Positions 7,114 to 15,378 of a stretch of 18,637 nt of DNA are shown here, piece after piece (positions within the stretch are counted from its first letter, which is position 1; each line of letters starts with the position of its first letter). The position numbers were made by a program, and so were the translations under genes. The DNA comes from an uncultured Verrucomicrobiota bacterium (GTDB lineage: Bacteria; Verrucomicrobiota; Kiritimatiellia; RFP12; UBA1067). The DNA lies in NCBI GenBank assembly GCA_945483525.1, contig CALYRV010000026.1, positions 1 to 18,637 of the forward strand. The letters are read 5' to 3'. The notes beneath the pieces are model-generated. The model was not told where the DNA came from. It made no database searches and saw only the letters and a list, made by a program, of their open reading frames with translations.

Positions 7114-7884
7114 ATGCTTACTAAACGTATTATCCCGTGTCTGGATGTGGTTAACGGGCGCGTCACGAAGGGCGTAAAGTTCAAGAACAATGTTGATCTG
7201 GGAGATCCGGTTGAGATGGCGGTTCGCTATTCGGACGGCGGAGCGGACGAGCTGGTGTTCTATGATATCACCGCCTCCGCTGAGCACCGTCCGATTGATA
7301 TCGGCATCGTCGCGGCCGTGGCGAAGTCTGTGCGCATTCCATTTGCGGTCGGTGGCGGCGTTAGCTGTATCGCCGATATGGAACGAGTGGTTCTCGCCGG
7401 GGCTGAGAAGGTGTCGGTGAATTCGCTGGCGGTGAGGAATCCCGCGATCATCGCCGAGGGGGCGAAGGCGTTCGGTTCGCAATGCGTGGTGTTGGGTATG
7501 GATCCGGTCAGGAGCGGTAAGACCGCTTCCGGATTCGAGGTCACTACCCGCGGTTTTCGTGAGTTCACCGGCATGGACGCGGTCGAGTGGGCTAAGCGTG
7601 CCGAGGATCTTGGGGTCGGCGAAATCGTCGTGAATTCCGTCGATGCCGACGGCACCCGGGCGGGGTTTGAGCTAGAGATCACGGGTCTTATCGCAAATGC
7701 GGTTAATGTGCCCGTGGTGGCATCTGGCGGCGCTGGTAAACCCGAGCATTTCGTCACCGTGTTCAACGAGGCCAATGCCGATGCAGCTATCGTCGCCGGC
7801 ATGATCCATACCGGCGAGTATACGATTTCCGATATCAAGGCGGTTATGGACGCGAGCGGCATTCCGACGCGCATGACCTGGTAA
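7114..7884 (+). CDS. hisF: Imidazole glycerol phosphate synthase, cyclase subunit HisF
   Basis: A 256-residue (beta/alpha)8 barrel, the normal length for HisF. The two catalytic aspartates are where expected: Asp11 in PCLDVVNGR and Asp130 in VLGMDPVRSG. The phosphate-binding loops VGGGVS and ASGGAGK are conserved, as is NSVDADGTRAGF. It uses ammonia from HisH to cyclise PRFAR. The frame extends upstream into the end of hisH, but family homology starts with MLTKRIIPCLD at 7114, so that start is used. The 50 bp spacer to hisH carries no strong Shine-Dalgarno. The DUF4954 gene follows after 16 bp. Confidence 0.96.
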   Translation: MLTKRIIPCLDVVNGRVTKGVKFKNNVDLGDPVEMAVRYSDGGADELVFYDITASAEHRPIDIGIVAAVAKSVRIPFAVGGGVSCIADMERVVLAGAEKVSVNSLAVRNPAIIAEGAKAFGSQCVVLGMDPVRSGKTASGFEVTTRGFREFTGMDAVEWAKRAEDLGVGEIVVNSVDADGTRAGFELEITGLIANAVNVPVVASGGAGKPEHFVTVFNEANADAAIVAGMIHTGEYTISDIKAVMDASGIPTRMTW

Positions 7885-7900
7885 CTAAGGAGCTTTTCGT

Positions 7901-9898
7901 ATGATTGAAGGTTATTTTCGCAGACTTAATCCTGCTGAGATTGCGTTGCTGGAGCGAAACGGCTGCTCCAGTGAGGATTGGAATAAGCTGGAGGTCACGG
8001 ACGGGTTTGATGCGGCGAGGGTGCATGACGTTGTGTTTTCCGGCGTTTGCCGCATTGGCGCATTCCGTAGATCCTACGAGTTCCCCGGCGGAGTCAGCAG
8101 ACCTTCAGGCATTTATCATGCGACTTTGCATAATGTTACCGTCGGCGACGACTGCCGGTTGTCCAATATCCGCAGCTACATCGCAAATTACGATATCGGT
8201 GCTGGAACGCATATCGGCAACGTCGACAAGATCTATGTGGACGGTGAGTCGTGTTTCGGTAACGGCGTCGAGGTGTCGGTCCTGAATGAGACCGGCGGTC
8301 GTGAGGTTACGATTCACACACGATTGACTGCGCATGAGGCATATCTCGAAGCCATGTATCGTCATCGTCCGAAACTGGTCGCGGCGCTCAAGCGTTTCGC
8401 GAAGGAGCGTGCGGACGCGGTTCGTTCTTCCCGCGGACATATCGGCTCTGGGGTCACGATCATCGACACTGGACTCGTCAGGGGCGTATACATCGGTGAC
8501 GGTGCGGTGGTTGACGGGGCTGCCCGCCTGTCGAATGGTTCGCTGATGAGTCGAGTGGATTCACCGGTGGTCATCGGTCGCGGTGTCATCGCCGATGACT
8601 TCATCGTTCAGAATGGGTCCAGCGTCGAAGACTGTACGCGGATCACGCGTTGCTATGTCGGCCAGTCCTGCGAGCTTGGCCATGGTTATTCCGCTTCCGA
8701 TTCGCTCTTCTTCTGCAACTGCCAGGAGGAGAACGGCGAAGCGTGCGCGGTTTTCGCCGGACCCTTCACTGTGACGCATCACAAGTCCACGTTGCTTATC
8801 GCTGGTATGTTCAGCTTCATGAATGCCGGCTCTGGATCTAATCAGTCCAATCACATGTACAAGCTCGGACCGATTCATCAGGGAGCGCTTGAACGCGGAT
8901 CCAAGACGTCGTCCGACTCTTATATTCTGTGGCCTGCGAGGATCGGCGCCTTTTCGCTGGTGATGGGACGTCACACGACCAATCCCGACACTTCGAATCT
9001 ACCGTTTTCCTATCTGATCGAGTCTAAGGGCGTTACGTACCTGGTCCCAGGGGTCAACCTCCGGAGCGTCGGTACGATCCGCGACGTGCAGAAATGGCCT
9101 AAACGGGACCGCAGGGCACTGGAAGGGCGTCTGGATAAGGTCAACTTCAATCTGCTTTCCCCGTATACGATAGATAAGATGGTCCGCGGCATCGCTATTC
9201 TTGAGAATCTGCGTTCGCTTTCTGGTGCTACCAGCGATACCTACGCTTATCAGAGCGCGAGGATTACCAATGCGGCGTTGGAGAAGGGCATCGACTTCTA
9301 TCAGATGGCGATTGACAAGTTCCTCGGTAATTCGCTGATTTCCCGATTGGAGAAGGTCAAGAACGGGGATTACCTGAGCGGATTGCGTCCAACGGAACCC
9401 GCAGGCGGCGGCGATTGGGTTGATCTGTCCGGACTCCTTGCTCCGCATTCCCGCGTGAGCGCGATTCTCAATGATGTTGAGAATGGGATTGTTGGTTCGT
9501 GCGATGAACTTGACGCGAGATTCACCGAACTCCAGGATCGCTATTACGATTACGAGTGGACCTGGGCATATGATCTGATGCTGCGCTATTACGGGCTCAG
9601 AGAGGATGAGATCTCTTATCGTGACCTCGTAATGATCATTCGGCGTTGGCGCGAATCGGTGATGAAGCTTGACAGAATGCTTTATGACGACGCGAAGAAG
9701 GAGTTCTCGCTGTCGACCAAGACGGGTTTCGGCTTTGATGGCCTCGGAGCTACGACGGAGGCTGACTTTGAAGGGGTTCGTGGGACCTTTGAGACCAATC
9801 CTTTCGTGGTTGCGGTTACCGAACATATGAAGCGCAAGAATGATCTCGGTACGCTTTGGATCGATCGACTGAACGCTCTCGCCGGCAAGATGATGTGA
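7901..9898 (+). CDS. DUF4954 family protein (hexapeptide/left-handed beta-helix)
   Basis: A 665-residue protein that I recognise as DUF4954. The N-terminal half is a left-handed beta-helix-like region with imperfect hexapeptide repeats (for example VTVGDDCRLSNI, YDIGAGTHIGNV, SCFGNGVEVSV, VYIGDGAVVDG, PVVIGRGVIADD, roughly residues 75-240). A long conserved core follows, with HHKSTLLIAGMFSFMNAGSG and HMYKLGPIHQGALERG (about 290-335) and SYILWPARIGAFSLVMGRHT. The C-terminal third is mostly helical. Hexapeptide helices often belong to acyl- or nucleotidyl-transferases, which would fit a sugar-metabolism or envelope role, but no reaction is established for this family and I do not assign one. 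A good Shine-Dalgarno (AAGGAG, 7889-7894) fixes the start. It is the last gene of the hisHF operon. Confidence 0.85.
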   Translation: MIEGYFRRLNPAEIALLERNGCSSEDWNKLEVTDGFDAARVHDVVFSGVCRIGAFRRSYEFPGGVSRPSGIYHATLHNVTVGDDCRLSNIRSYIANYDIGAGTHIGNVDKIYVDGESCFGNGVEVSVLNETGGREVTIHTRLTAHEAYLEAMYRHRPKLVAALKRFAKERADAVRSSRGHIGSGVTIIDTGLVRGVYIGDGAVVDGAARLSNGSLMSRVDSPVVIGRGVIADDFIVQNGSSVEDCTRITRCYVGQSCELGHGYSASDSLFFCNCQEENGEACAVFAGPFTVTHHKSTLLIAGMFSFMNAGSGSNQSNHMYKLGPIHQGALERGSKTSSDSYILWPARIGAFSLVMGRHTTNPDTSNLPFSYLIESKGVTYLVPGVNLRSVGTIRDVQKWPKRDRRALEGRLDKVNFNLLSPYTIDKMVRGIAILENLRSLSGATSDTYAYQSARITNAALEKGIDFYQMAIDKFLGNSLISRLEKVKNGDYLSGLRPTEPAGGGDWVDLSGLLAPHSRVSAILNDVENGIVGSCDELDARFTELQDRYYDYEWTWAYDLMLRYYGLREDEISYRDLVMIIRRWRESVMKLDRMLYDDAKKEFSLSTKTGFGFDGLGATTEADFEGVRGTFETNPFVVAVTEHMKRKNDLGTLWIDRLNALAGKMM

Positions 9899-9915
9899 TT
9901 TGGTTTTATTAGGTA

Positions 9916-9955
9916 ATATCACAATTCACGGCACATTTACCGCGAATTGTGATAT
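9916..9955. repeat. 12 bp perfect inverted repeat overlapping the thrS -10
   Basis: Arms ATATCACAATTC (9916-9927) and GAATTGTGATAT (9944-9955) are separated by 16 bp. The right arm runs into the TATAAT of the thrS promoter. No T-run follows on the + strand, so an operator, or a hairpin protecting the 3' end of the upstream message, is more likely than an intrinsic terminator. Half-site TTGTGAT recurs at 17074, 17133-17147 and 17922. Confidence 0.7.
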
Positions 9956-9958
9956 AAT
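9950..9958 (+). promoter_or_regulatory. Extended -10 promoter of thrS
   Basis: TG at 9950-9951 and TATAAT at 9953-9958. The 15-mer TTGTGATATAATAAT here is identical to that in the repeat before the ORF6N-like gene. A leader of about 20 nt carries AAAGGAGAG ahead of the ATG, so unlike 219 and 5632 this gene is conventionally led. No T-box-like leader is possible in so short a space. Confidence 0.7.
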
Positions 9959-9984
9959 AATAGGCCATATTTCAAAGGAGAGTT

Positions 9985-11703
9985 ATGGCTGAAATTACCG
10001 TTGAGATGAGAAGGCATTCTGCCGCGCACATGATGGCGCGTGCGATCATGAACATTTTCGAGAACGTGCAGGTGGATATCGGTCCTGCTACCGACGACGG
10101 CTTTTATTATGATTTCGACCTTCCGCATCGTCTTTCTCCCGAGGATTTTCCGAAGATCGAGGCGGAAATCGCCCGTCTGATCGCGCTCGACGAGCCTTTT
10201 GTGAAGAAAGAGGTTTCTGCCGAGGAGGCGAAGGAGCTGCTCGCGGGTCAGCAGTACAAGCTCGAGCGCCTCGCGGATGTCGTTGCGGACGGGGTCGCGA
10301 TCTCGACCTATGCGGTCGGCGACTACGTCGAGATGTGCCGCGGTCCTCACGTTGAGCATTCCAAGCAGATCGGTGTCGTCAAGCTCATGCGCGTCGCTGG
10401 ATCCTATTACCGCGGTGATGTTAAGAACAAGATGCTCCAGCGCGTCTACGGCATTATTGCGAAGGATCAGGCAGAGCTCGACGAGATTGTCGCACGCGCC
10501 GAGGAGGCGAAGCGCCGCGATCATCGCAAGCTCGGTGTCGAACTCGATCTCTTCCACATCGATCCCGAGAATCCGGGGCAGATCTTCTGGCATCCGCGCG
10601 GGTGGTCTGTCTATGTCACGCTTCAGGATTATATGCGCCGGAAGATCATCGAAGACGGTTACCGCGAGGTCAATACGCCGGCGCTCATGCCGCGTTCGCT
10701 CTGGGAGCGCAGCGGACACTGGGGGCACTATCAGAAGAACATGTTTGTCACCGAGAGCGAGAAGCGTCTCTTCGCGGTGAAGCCGATGAACTGCCCAGGC
10801 GCGATCGAGATCTTCAAGAGCCGCACGCGCAGCTACAAGGATCTGCCGCTCCGTCTCGCCGAGTTCGGTCATTGCGCGCGTAACGAGCCCAGCGGAACTC
10901 TGCACGGTATTATGCGTGTACGTGGATTTGTTCAGGACGATGCGCACATCCTCTGCACGGAGGACCAGATCGAGGAGGAGGTCGCCAAGTTCTGCCGTCT
11001 TCTCAAGGACGTCTATTCCGACTTCGGCTTCGAGAAGAATCTGCTCGTCAAGCTTTCCACCATGCCCGAAGACCATGTCGGCGAGATCGCGACCTGGCAG
11101 CACGCCGAGAAGGCGCTGGCGGCCGCGTGCAAGGCGGCGGGGATGGATTACGAGATTCAGCCCGGCGAGGGCGCATTCTACGGTCCGAAGCTCGAGTTCA
11201 CGCTCGTCGACGCGCTCGCCCGTCAGTGGCAGTGCGGCACGATCCAGCTCGACTATCAGCTGCCGAGCGCGGAGCGTCTCAACGCCGAGTACATCGGTGC
11301 GGACGGCAAGAAGCATCATCCAGTGATGCTCCACCGCGCCGTTCTTGGTTCGCTCGAGCGTTTCATCGGTATTCTCATCGAACATTATGCGGGCGCGTTC
11401 CCGTTCTGGCTGGCGCCGGAGCAGATCCGCGTGCTACCGATTTCCGACAAGGCGCTTGATTACGCGAAGCAGATCCAGTCGAAGATTCAGGCCGCCGGTT
11501 ATCGCGTCGAAGTTGATTCTTCCGCCGAGAAACTCGGTGCGAAGATCCGCGAGGCGTCCAACTGGAAGGTTCCGTACAAGCTGGTCGTCGGTCCTCGTGA
11601 TGAGGCTGCCGGAACGGTGTCGGTCCGCAAGAGTGGTGAGGGCGATCTCGGGGCGATGACTCTCGACGAGTTCCTCAAGAGCCTTGAATCCGAGCGCGTG
11701 TGA
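9985..11703 (+). CDS. thrS: Threonyl-tRNA synthetase lacking the TGS domain
   Basis: A 572-residue class II synthetase. The N2 editing domain begins almost at once: HSAAH (12-16) supplies the first His pair and CRGPH the Cys/His pair of the deacylation site. The catalytic core has the zinc ligands Cys in KPMNCPG, His in QDDAHIL and His in VMLHRAV, motif 2 in ARNEPSGTLHG, and motif 3 around LGSLERFIGIL. A C-terminal anticodon-binding domain follows (VPYKLVVGPRDE). E. coli ThrRS is 642 residues; the missing part is the N-terminal TGS (N1) domain. The start is firm: AAAGGAGAG sits 6 nt before the ATG and the promoter is just upstream, so the domain was not missed by a wrong start. It appears to be transcribed alone. 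Confidence 0.96.
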   Translation: MAEITVEMRRHSAAHMMARAIMNIFENVQVDIGPATDDGFYYDFDLPHRLSPEDFPKIEAEIARLIALDEPFVKKEVSAEEAKELLAGQQYKLERLADVVADGVAISTYAVGDYVEMCRGPHVEHSKQIGVVKLMRVAGSYYRGDVKNKMLQRVYGIIAKDQAELDEIVARAEEAKRRDHRKLGVELDLFHIDPENPGQIFWHPRGWSVYVTLQDYMRRKIIEDGYREVNTPALMPRSLWERSGHWGHYQKNMFVTESEKRLFAVKPMNCPGAIEIFKSRTRSYKDLPLRLAEFGHCARNEPSGTLHGIMRVRGFVQDDAHILCTEDQIEEEVAKFCRLLKDVYSDFGFEKNLLVKLSTMPEDHVGEIATWQHAEKALAAACKAAGMDYEIQPGEGAFYGPKLEFTLVDALARQWQCGTIQLDYQLPSAERLNAEYIGADGKKHHPVMLHRAVLGSLERFIGILIEHYAGAFPFWLAPEQIRVLPISDKALDYAKQIQSKIQAAGYRVEVDSSAEKLGAKIREASNWKVPYKLVVGPRDEAAGTVSVRKSGEGDLGAMTLDEFLKSLESERV

Positions 11704-11787
11704 CGGACATACCGGCGCGGGAGATGTCTTGTCCGGTGTCCTTTCGTCGGCGAACCCGTTGACGGCTGCGATGTTCACCGTGCTGCT

Positions 11788-11999
11788 GACGGGTTGTCGC
11801 CGTGGCGGCTCTCCGGACAATGGGCGTATCCGGTGGAAAAGCTGCACGGAATGGCCTTCAAGGGCATTCTGGTCCGCGGTGTCGCGGATCTCTGCGTGCT
11901 GCCGGACTGATCACTGCTGGTTCTCGAGCGCGAGTTCTCGTGGGACATGGTGCCGTGTTTCCGCTGCGGGATCTATCAGGTGGATCTGACCGGGGCGAC
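11788..11999 (+). pseudogene. Remnant of a phytase-like/esterase-like beta-propeller gene
   Basis: One frame gives SGQWAYPVEKLHGMAF, then VADLCVLPD, a TGA at 11908-11910, then SLLVLEREFSWDMVP and YQVDLTGATE. This pattern (pro-rich turn, LPDGSLLVLEREFS, VDLTGATD) resembles the C-terminal part of 'esterase-like activity of phytase family' proteins, in which Gly would stand where the stop is. No start, no N-terminal part and no ribosome binding site are present, so it looks like a decayed fragment. Bases 11704-11787 before it show nothing I can assign; GHTGAGDVLSGVLS in another frame weakly recalls sugar-kinase motifs. The remnant ends against the symporter promoter. Confidence 0.5.
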
Positions 12000-12028
12000 G
12001 GAATTTTTCCCGATTTTCGTTGGTTTTT

Positions 12029-12037
12029 TGTTATAAT
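12029..12037 (+). promoter_or_regulatory. Extended -10 promoter of the arabinose operon
   Basis: TG (12029-12030), one base, TATAAT (12032-12037), 28 nt before the ATG. A strong AAGGAG Shine-Dalgarno lies at 12053-12058. I see no obvious operator palindrome, and no AraC- or GntR-type regulator gene lies in the window. Confidence 0.65.
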
Positions 12038-12065
12038 TATCAGCAACAATACAAGGAGAGGGTAT

Positions 12066-13805
12066 ATGCAATTCCTGGATTGGGTGATGATTCTCGCATA
12101 TTTCGCGCTGCTGGCCGGAGTAGTGGTTTTCACGATCAAGCGCCGGAAGATCGAGTCTGGCGAGGATCTGTTCCTGGGCGGTAGGTCGGTTGGATGGCTT
12201 GCGATTGGCGCGTCCATCTTCGCGGCGAACATTGGCTCGGAGCATCTGATCGGGCTCGCCGGTTCTGGCGCGGTGGCGGGGTTGTCTCAGTCCCATTGGG
12301 AGCTGCAGGCCTGGGTGCTCGTCATGATGAGCTGGGTGTTCCTGCCGTTCTACTATAAGAGCGGCGTCTCCACGATGCCAGAGTTTCTCGAGCGTCGCTT
12401 CGGCGCCAAGGCGCGCTGGATCCTTTCACTCGTCTCGCTCGCGGCGTACGTGCTTACCAAGATTTCCGTCACCGTCTTCGCGGGCGCATTGTTCTTCGAG
12501 GTGATGATGCCCGAGATGCAGATCACCATCGGAGGCACCGTGATTACCTCCTTCTGGATCGGCGCGGTCGCGACGGTCGTCCTAGCTGGTCTCTACTCGT
12601 CGATCGGCGGACTCTCCGCGGTCGTCTACACCGATCTTGTCCAGACCAGCATCATCCTCGCGGGCACGCTTTCCGTTACCGCATTCGCGCTTTATCATCT
12701 CGGTCATTCGGGCATCGCGCTGCCGGACGGCACTACCGCGCAGAGCGTGACGGACGGCTGGCAGGTGCTGAAGGCGACGATCAAGTCCACCGGCAACGTT
12801 GAGCAGTTCGGTCTCTGGCATACGCTCTCCCATAAGGCGTTTCCGTGGCTCGGAGTCATCGTCGCTTCCGCCACCATCGGCGTCTGGTACTGGTGCACCG
12901 ACCAGTTCATCATCCAGCGCACGCTCGCGGCGAAGAACCTCCCCAACGCCCGCCGCGGCGCGATCTGGGGCGGCTTCCTCAAACTCGCGCCGGTGTTCCT
13001 CTTCCTCGTTCCCGGCATGCTCGGTTTCGCGCTTCACCACAATCATGTTGTCATCAACGGCGCGGCCTTCGCGATTCCGCTCAAGGAGTCCGGCGCGCTC
13101 AACGGCGACACCGTCTTCCCGACGCTCGTGCAGACGCTGCTGCCGACCGGCTTCCGCGGACTCGTCGTCGCGGGCATGATCGCGGCTCTCATGAGTTCGC
13201 TCGCCTCGCTCTTCAATTCGGTGTCAACGCTCTTTACCGTCGACGTTTATCAGAAGCTCAAGCCCGAGACGAGCCAGAAGAAGCTCGTTGTCATCGGACG
13301 TGCCACCACGGTCGTGATGACCGCGCTCGGACTCCTGTGGCTGCCGATCATGAAGGCGATCTCCGGCGGTGGACTCTACCAGTACATCCAGTCCGTTCAG
13401 TCGTTCCTCGCGCCGCCGATCGTCGCGGTATTCGTGCTTGGTCTCTGCTGGAAGCGCATGAACCTGCGTGGCGCGGTCTGGGGACTTTCTGTCGGCTTCC
13501 TTCTCGGCATGGCCAAACTCGGCGCGAACGCGATCTGGGGCGGGGCGGACGGTTTCGCGTTCGTCCAGGACTTCTATTTCTCGGGAATTCTCCTCGCGCT
13601 CTCGTTCGCGATTGTGATCACCGCCTCGCTTACCGCGCCGTCGCCGGATGCCGCACATCAGGACGGACTCTGCTTCGCGTGTCTCTCTCCCGATTACAAG
13701 AAGGAGAACCGCGAATCGTGGAACTGGGTTGATGTGGTCGCCTCGATCTTCGTCGTCGGTTGCGTCATCGCGGCTTACGCGTATTTCTGGACGTGGCTCA
13801 ACTGA
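12066..13805 (+). CDS. Sodium:solute symporter (SSS/SGLT type), probable arabinose transporter
   Basis: A 579-residue inner-membrane protein with about 13-14 hydrophobic segments. It has the SSS signature region GLYSSIGGLSAVVYTDLVQ, an N-terminal FLGGRSVGWLAIGASIFA segment and WYWCTDQFIIQRTLAAKN, as in SGLT-type sugar transporters. It would couple sodium influx to sugar uptake. Position directly ahead of araA and a ribulokinase-like gene suggests L-arabinose as substrate; that is inference from context. The frame is open for 88 codons upstream, but those overlap the pseudogene and promoter. ATG 12066 has a strong Shine-Dalgarno and starts the first TM helix. The spacer to araA is 57 bp. Confidence 0.9.
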   Translation: MQFLDWVMILAYFALLAGVVVFTIKRRKIESGEDLFLGGRSVGWLAIGASIFAANIGSEHLIGLAGSGAVAGLSQSHWELQAWVLVMMSWVFLPFYYKSGVSTMPEFLERRFGAKARWILSLVSLAAYVLTKISVTVFAGALFFEVMMPEMQITIGGTVITSFWIGAVATVVLAGLYSSIGGLSAVVYTDLVQTSIILAGTLSVTAFALYHLGHSGIALPDGTTAQSVTDGWQVLKATIKSTGNVEQFGLWHTLSHKAFPWLGVIVASATIGVWYWCTDQFIIQRTLAAKNLPNARRGAIWGGFLKLAPVFLFLVPGMLGFALHHNHVVINGAAFAIPLKESGALNGDTVFPTLVQTLLPTGFRGLVVAGMIAALMSSLASLFNSVSTLFTVDVYQKLKPETSQKKLVVIGRATTVVMTALGLLWLPIMKAISGGGLYQYIQSVQSFLAPPIVAVFVLGLCWKRMNLRGAVWGLSVGFLLGMAKLGANAIWGGADGFAFVQDFYFSGILLALSFAIVITASLTAPSPDAAHQDGLCFACLSPDYKKENRESWNWVDVVASIFVVGCVIAAYAYFWTWLN

Positions 13806-13862
13806 TGCCCGTCCGCTGTCCAACTCAACCTATTTTCAATTTTCTAATCAAGGAGTATCAAC

Positions 13863-15341
13863 ATGAAGACAATGAAGGATTACGAGTTCTGGTTCGTCGT
13901 CGGTTCGCAGTATCTGTACGGACCTGAGGTTTTGGATACCGTCGCGAAGCGCGCCGAAGAGATGGTCGCGAAGATGAATGCGACGAAACTGCTGCCGTGC
14001 AGGATCGTCTACAAGACGACGGTGAAGACCCCCGAGGAGGCGACCGATGCCGTCAAGGCCGCGAACTACGCGGATAACTGCGCCGGCATTATCACCTGGT
14101 GCCATACGTTCTCGCCGTCGAAGATGTGGCTGAACGGACTCAAGCTCCTGCAGAAGCCGTATCTCCATTTCGCGACGCAGTACAACGAGTCCATTCCCGA
14201 CAAGGGCATTGACATGGACTTCATGAACCTCAACCAGGCCGCGCACGGCGATCGTGAACACGGCTTCATCGCCGCGCGGCTCCGGATGCCGCGCAAGGTC
14301 ATCGCCGGCTACTGGAAGGACAAGGATGTGGTCCGTCGCATCGGCGACTGGATGCGCGTTGCCGTCGGCGTCGCGTTTTCAAAGGATCTCAAGGTCATGC
14401 GCTTCGGCGACAACATGCGCAATGTCGCGGTCACCGAGGGCGACAAGGTCGGGGTCCAAGAGAAGCTCGGCTGGCAGGTGAACACCTGGCCGGTCGGCAA
14501 GCTTGTCGAATACATCGACGCGGTCACCGACAAGGAAGTCGACGCGCTGATGAAGGAATATAAGAAGCTCTACACATTCAATACGAAGAACCTCGCGGCG
14601 GTCCGTTACCAGGCCAAGGAGGAGATCGCGATGAAGAAGCTGCTGGATTCCGAGGGCTGCAGGGCATTTGCCAACACCTTCGAGGATCTCTACGGCATGG
14701 AGCAGCTTCCCGGTCTCGCCTCGCAGCGTCTGATGGCGCAGGGCTACGGGTACGGCGCGGAAGGCGACTGGAAGGTCTCGGCGATGACCGCGGTCGTCAA
14801 GGCGATGTCTGAAGGGAAGACCGGCGGTACCGCGTTCATGGAGGACTACACCTACGAGCTCGCGAAGGGCAAGGCCTGCTCGCTCGGCGCGCATATGCTC
14901 GAGGTGTGTCCCACGATCGCCGCAGCGAAGCCGAAGATCGAAGTGCATCCGCTCGGCATCGGCGGAAAGGCCGATCCCGCGCGTCTCGTCTTCGAGGGTC
15001 ACCCGGGCGACGCGATCGTCCTCTCGCTCGTCGACATGGGCGGACGCTACCGTCTGATCTGCCAGGACATCAAGGTGATCAAGCCGATCTACAAGATGCC
15101 AAACCTCCCCGTCGCCCGCGTGATGTGGAAGGCGATGCCGAACGTCACCACCGGTGTCGAATGCTGGATCCAGGCCGGCGGCGCGCATCATACGGTCCTG
15201 ACTTACGACGTCACGGCCGAACAGATGGCCGATTGGGCGCGAATCATGGGCATTGAATTCGTGCACATCACGAAGGATACGACCCCCGAGAAGCTTGAAC
15301 AGGAACTCTTCCTCGCCGACCTCGCGTGGAAACTCCGCTAA
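13863..15341 (+). CDS. araA: L-arabinose isomerase
   Basis: A 492-residue AraA (E. coli 500) that interconverts L-arabinose and L-ribulose with Mn2+ in the cytoplasm. Metal ligands are in place: Glu300 in GAEGDWK, Glu327 in FMEDYTY, His344 in GAHMLEVCP, and His442/His443 in GGAHHTV. The N-terminus EFWFVVGSQYLYGPE and the HTFSPSKMWLNGL block are family hallmarks. The ATG follows AAGGAG by 8 nt. It lies between the symporter and the kinase. No araD epimerase is adjacent, so the pathway must be completed elsewhere. Confidence 0.97.
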   Translation: MKTMKDYEFWFVVGSQYLYGPEVLDTVAKRAEEMVAKMNATKLLPCRIVYKTTVKTPEEATDAVKAANYADNCAGIITWCHTFSPSKMWLNGLKLLQKPYLHFATQYNESIPDKGIDMDFMNLNQAAHGDREHGFIAARLRMPRKVIAGYWKDKDVVRRIGDWMRVAVGVAFSKDLKVMRFGDNMRNVAVTEGDKVGVQEKLGWQVNTWPVGKLVEYIDAVTDKEVDALMKEYKKLYTFNTKNLAAVRYQAKEEIAMKKLLDSEGCRAFANTFEDLYGMEQLPGLASQRLMAQGYGYGAEGDWKVSAMTAVVKAMSEGKTGGTAFMEDYTYELAKGKACSLGAHMLEVCPTIAAAKPKIEVHPLGIGGKADPARLVFEGHPGDAIVLSLVDMGGRYRLICQDIKVIKPIYKMPNLPVARVMWKAMPNVTTGVECWIQAGGAHHTVLTYDVTAEQMADWARIMGIEFVHITKDTTPEKLEQELFLADLAWKLR

Positions 15342-15342
15342 T

Positions 15343-15377
15343 CTACCATCTACCAACTACCATCTACCGACTACCAC
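15343..15377. repeat. Heptamer array CTACCNN filling the araA-kinase spacer
   Basis: Five 7-bp units, each CTACC plus two variable bases, occupy 35 of the 37 bp between the araA stop (15339-15341) and the kinase ATG (15379). The array is pyrimidine-rich and contains no Shine-Dalgarno. Confidence 0.85.
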
Positions 15378-15378
15378 A

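Noticed and set aside
9899..9984. T-box leader for thrS
   Set aside because: The expected leader is only about 20 nt and has no specifier loop or T-box sequence.
9937..11385. 482-codon open frame antisense to thrS
   Set aside because: Arises from the GC-rich codon bias of thrS; the + strand gene has complete synthetase motifs.
11908..11910. In-frame TGA as recoded glycine or selenocysteine
   Set aside because: TGA is the normal stop of yggS, hrpB, hisH, thrS and others here, and the surrounding frame lacks a start and N-terminus, so decay is simpler.
12845..13732. 295-codon + strand frame inside the symporter gene
   Set aside because: Arginine-rich shadow in another frame of a clear SSS transporter.
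14379..15356. 325-codon open frame antisense to araA
   Set aside because: Shadow of araA, which shows all metal ligands and the expected length.
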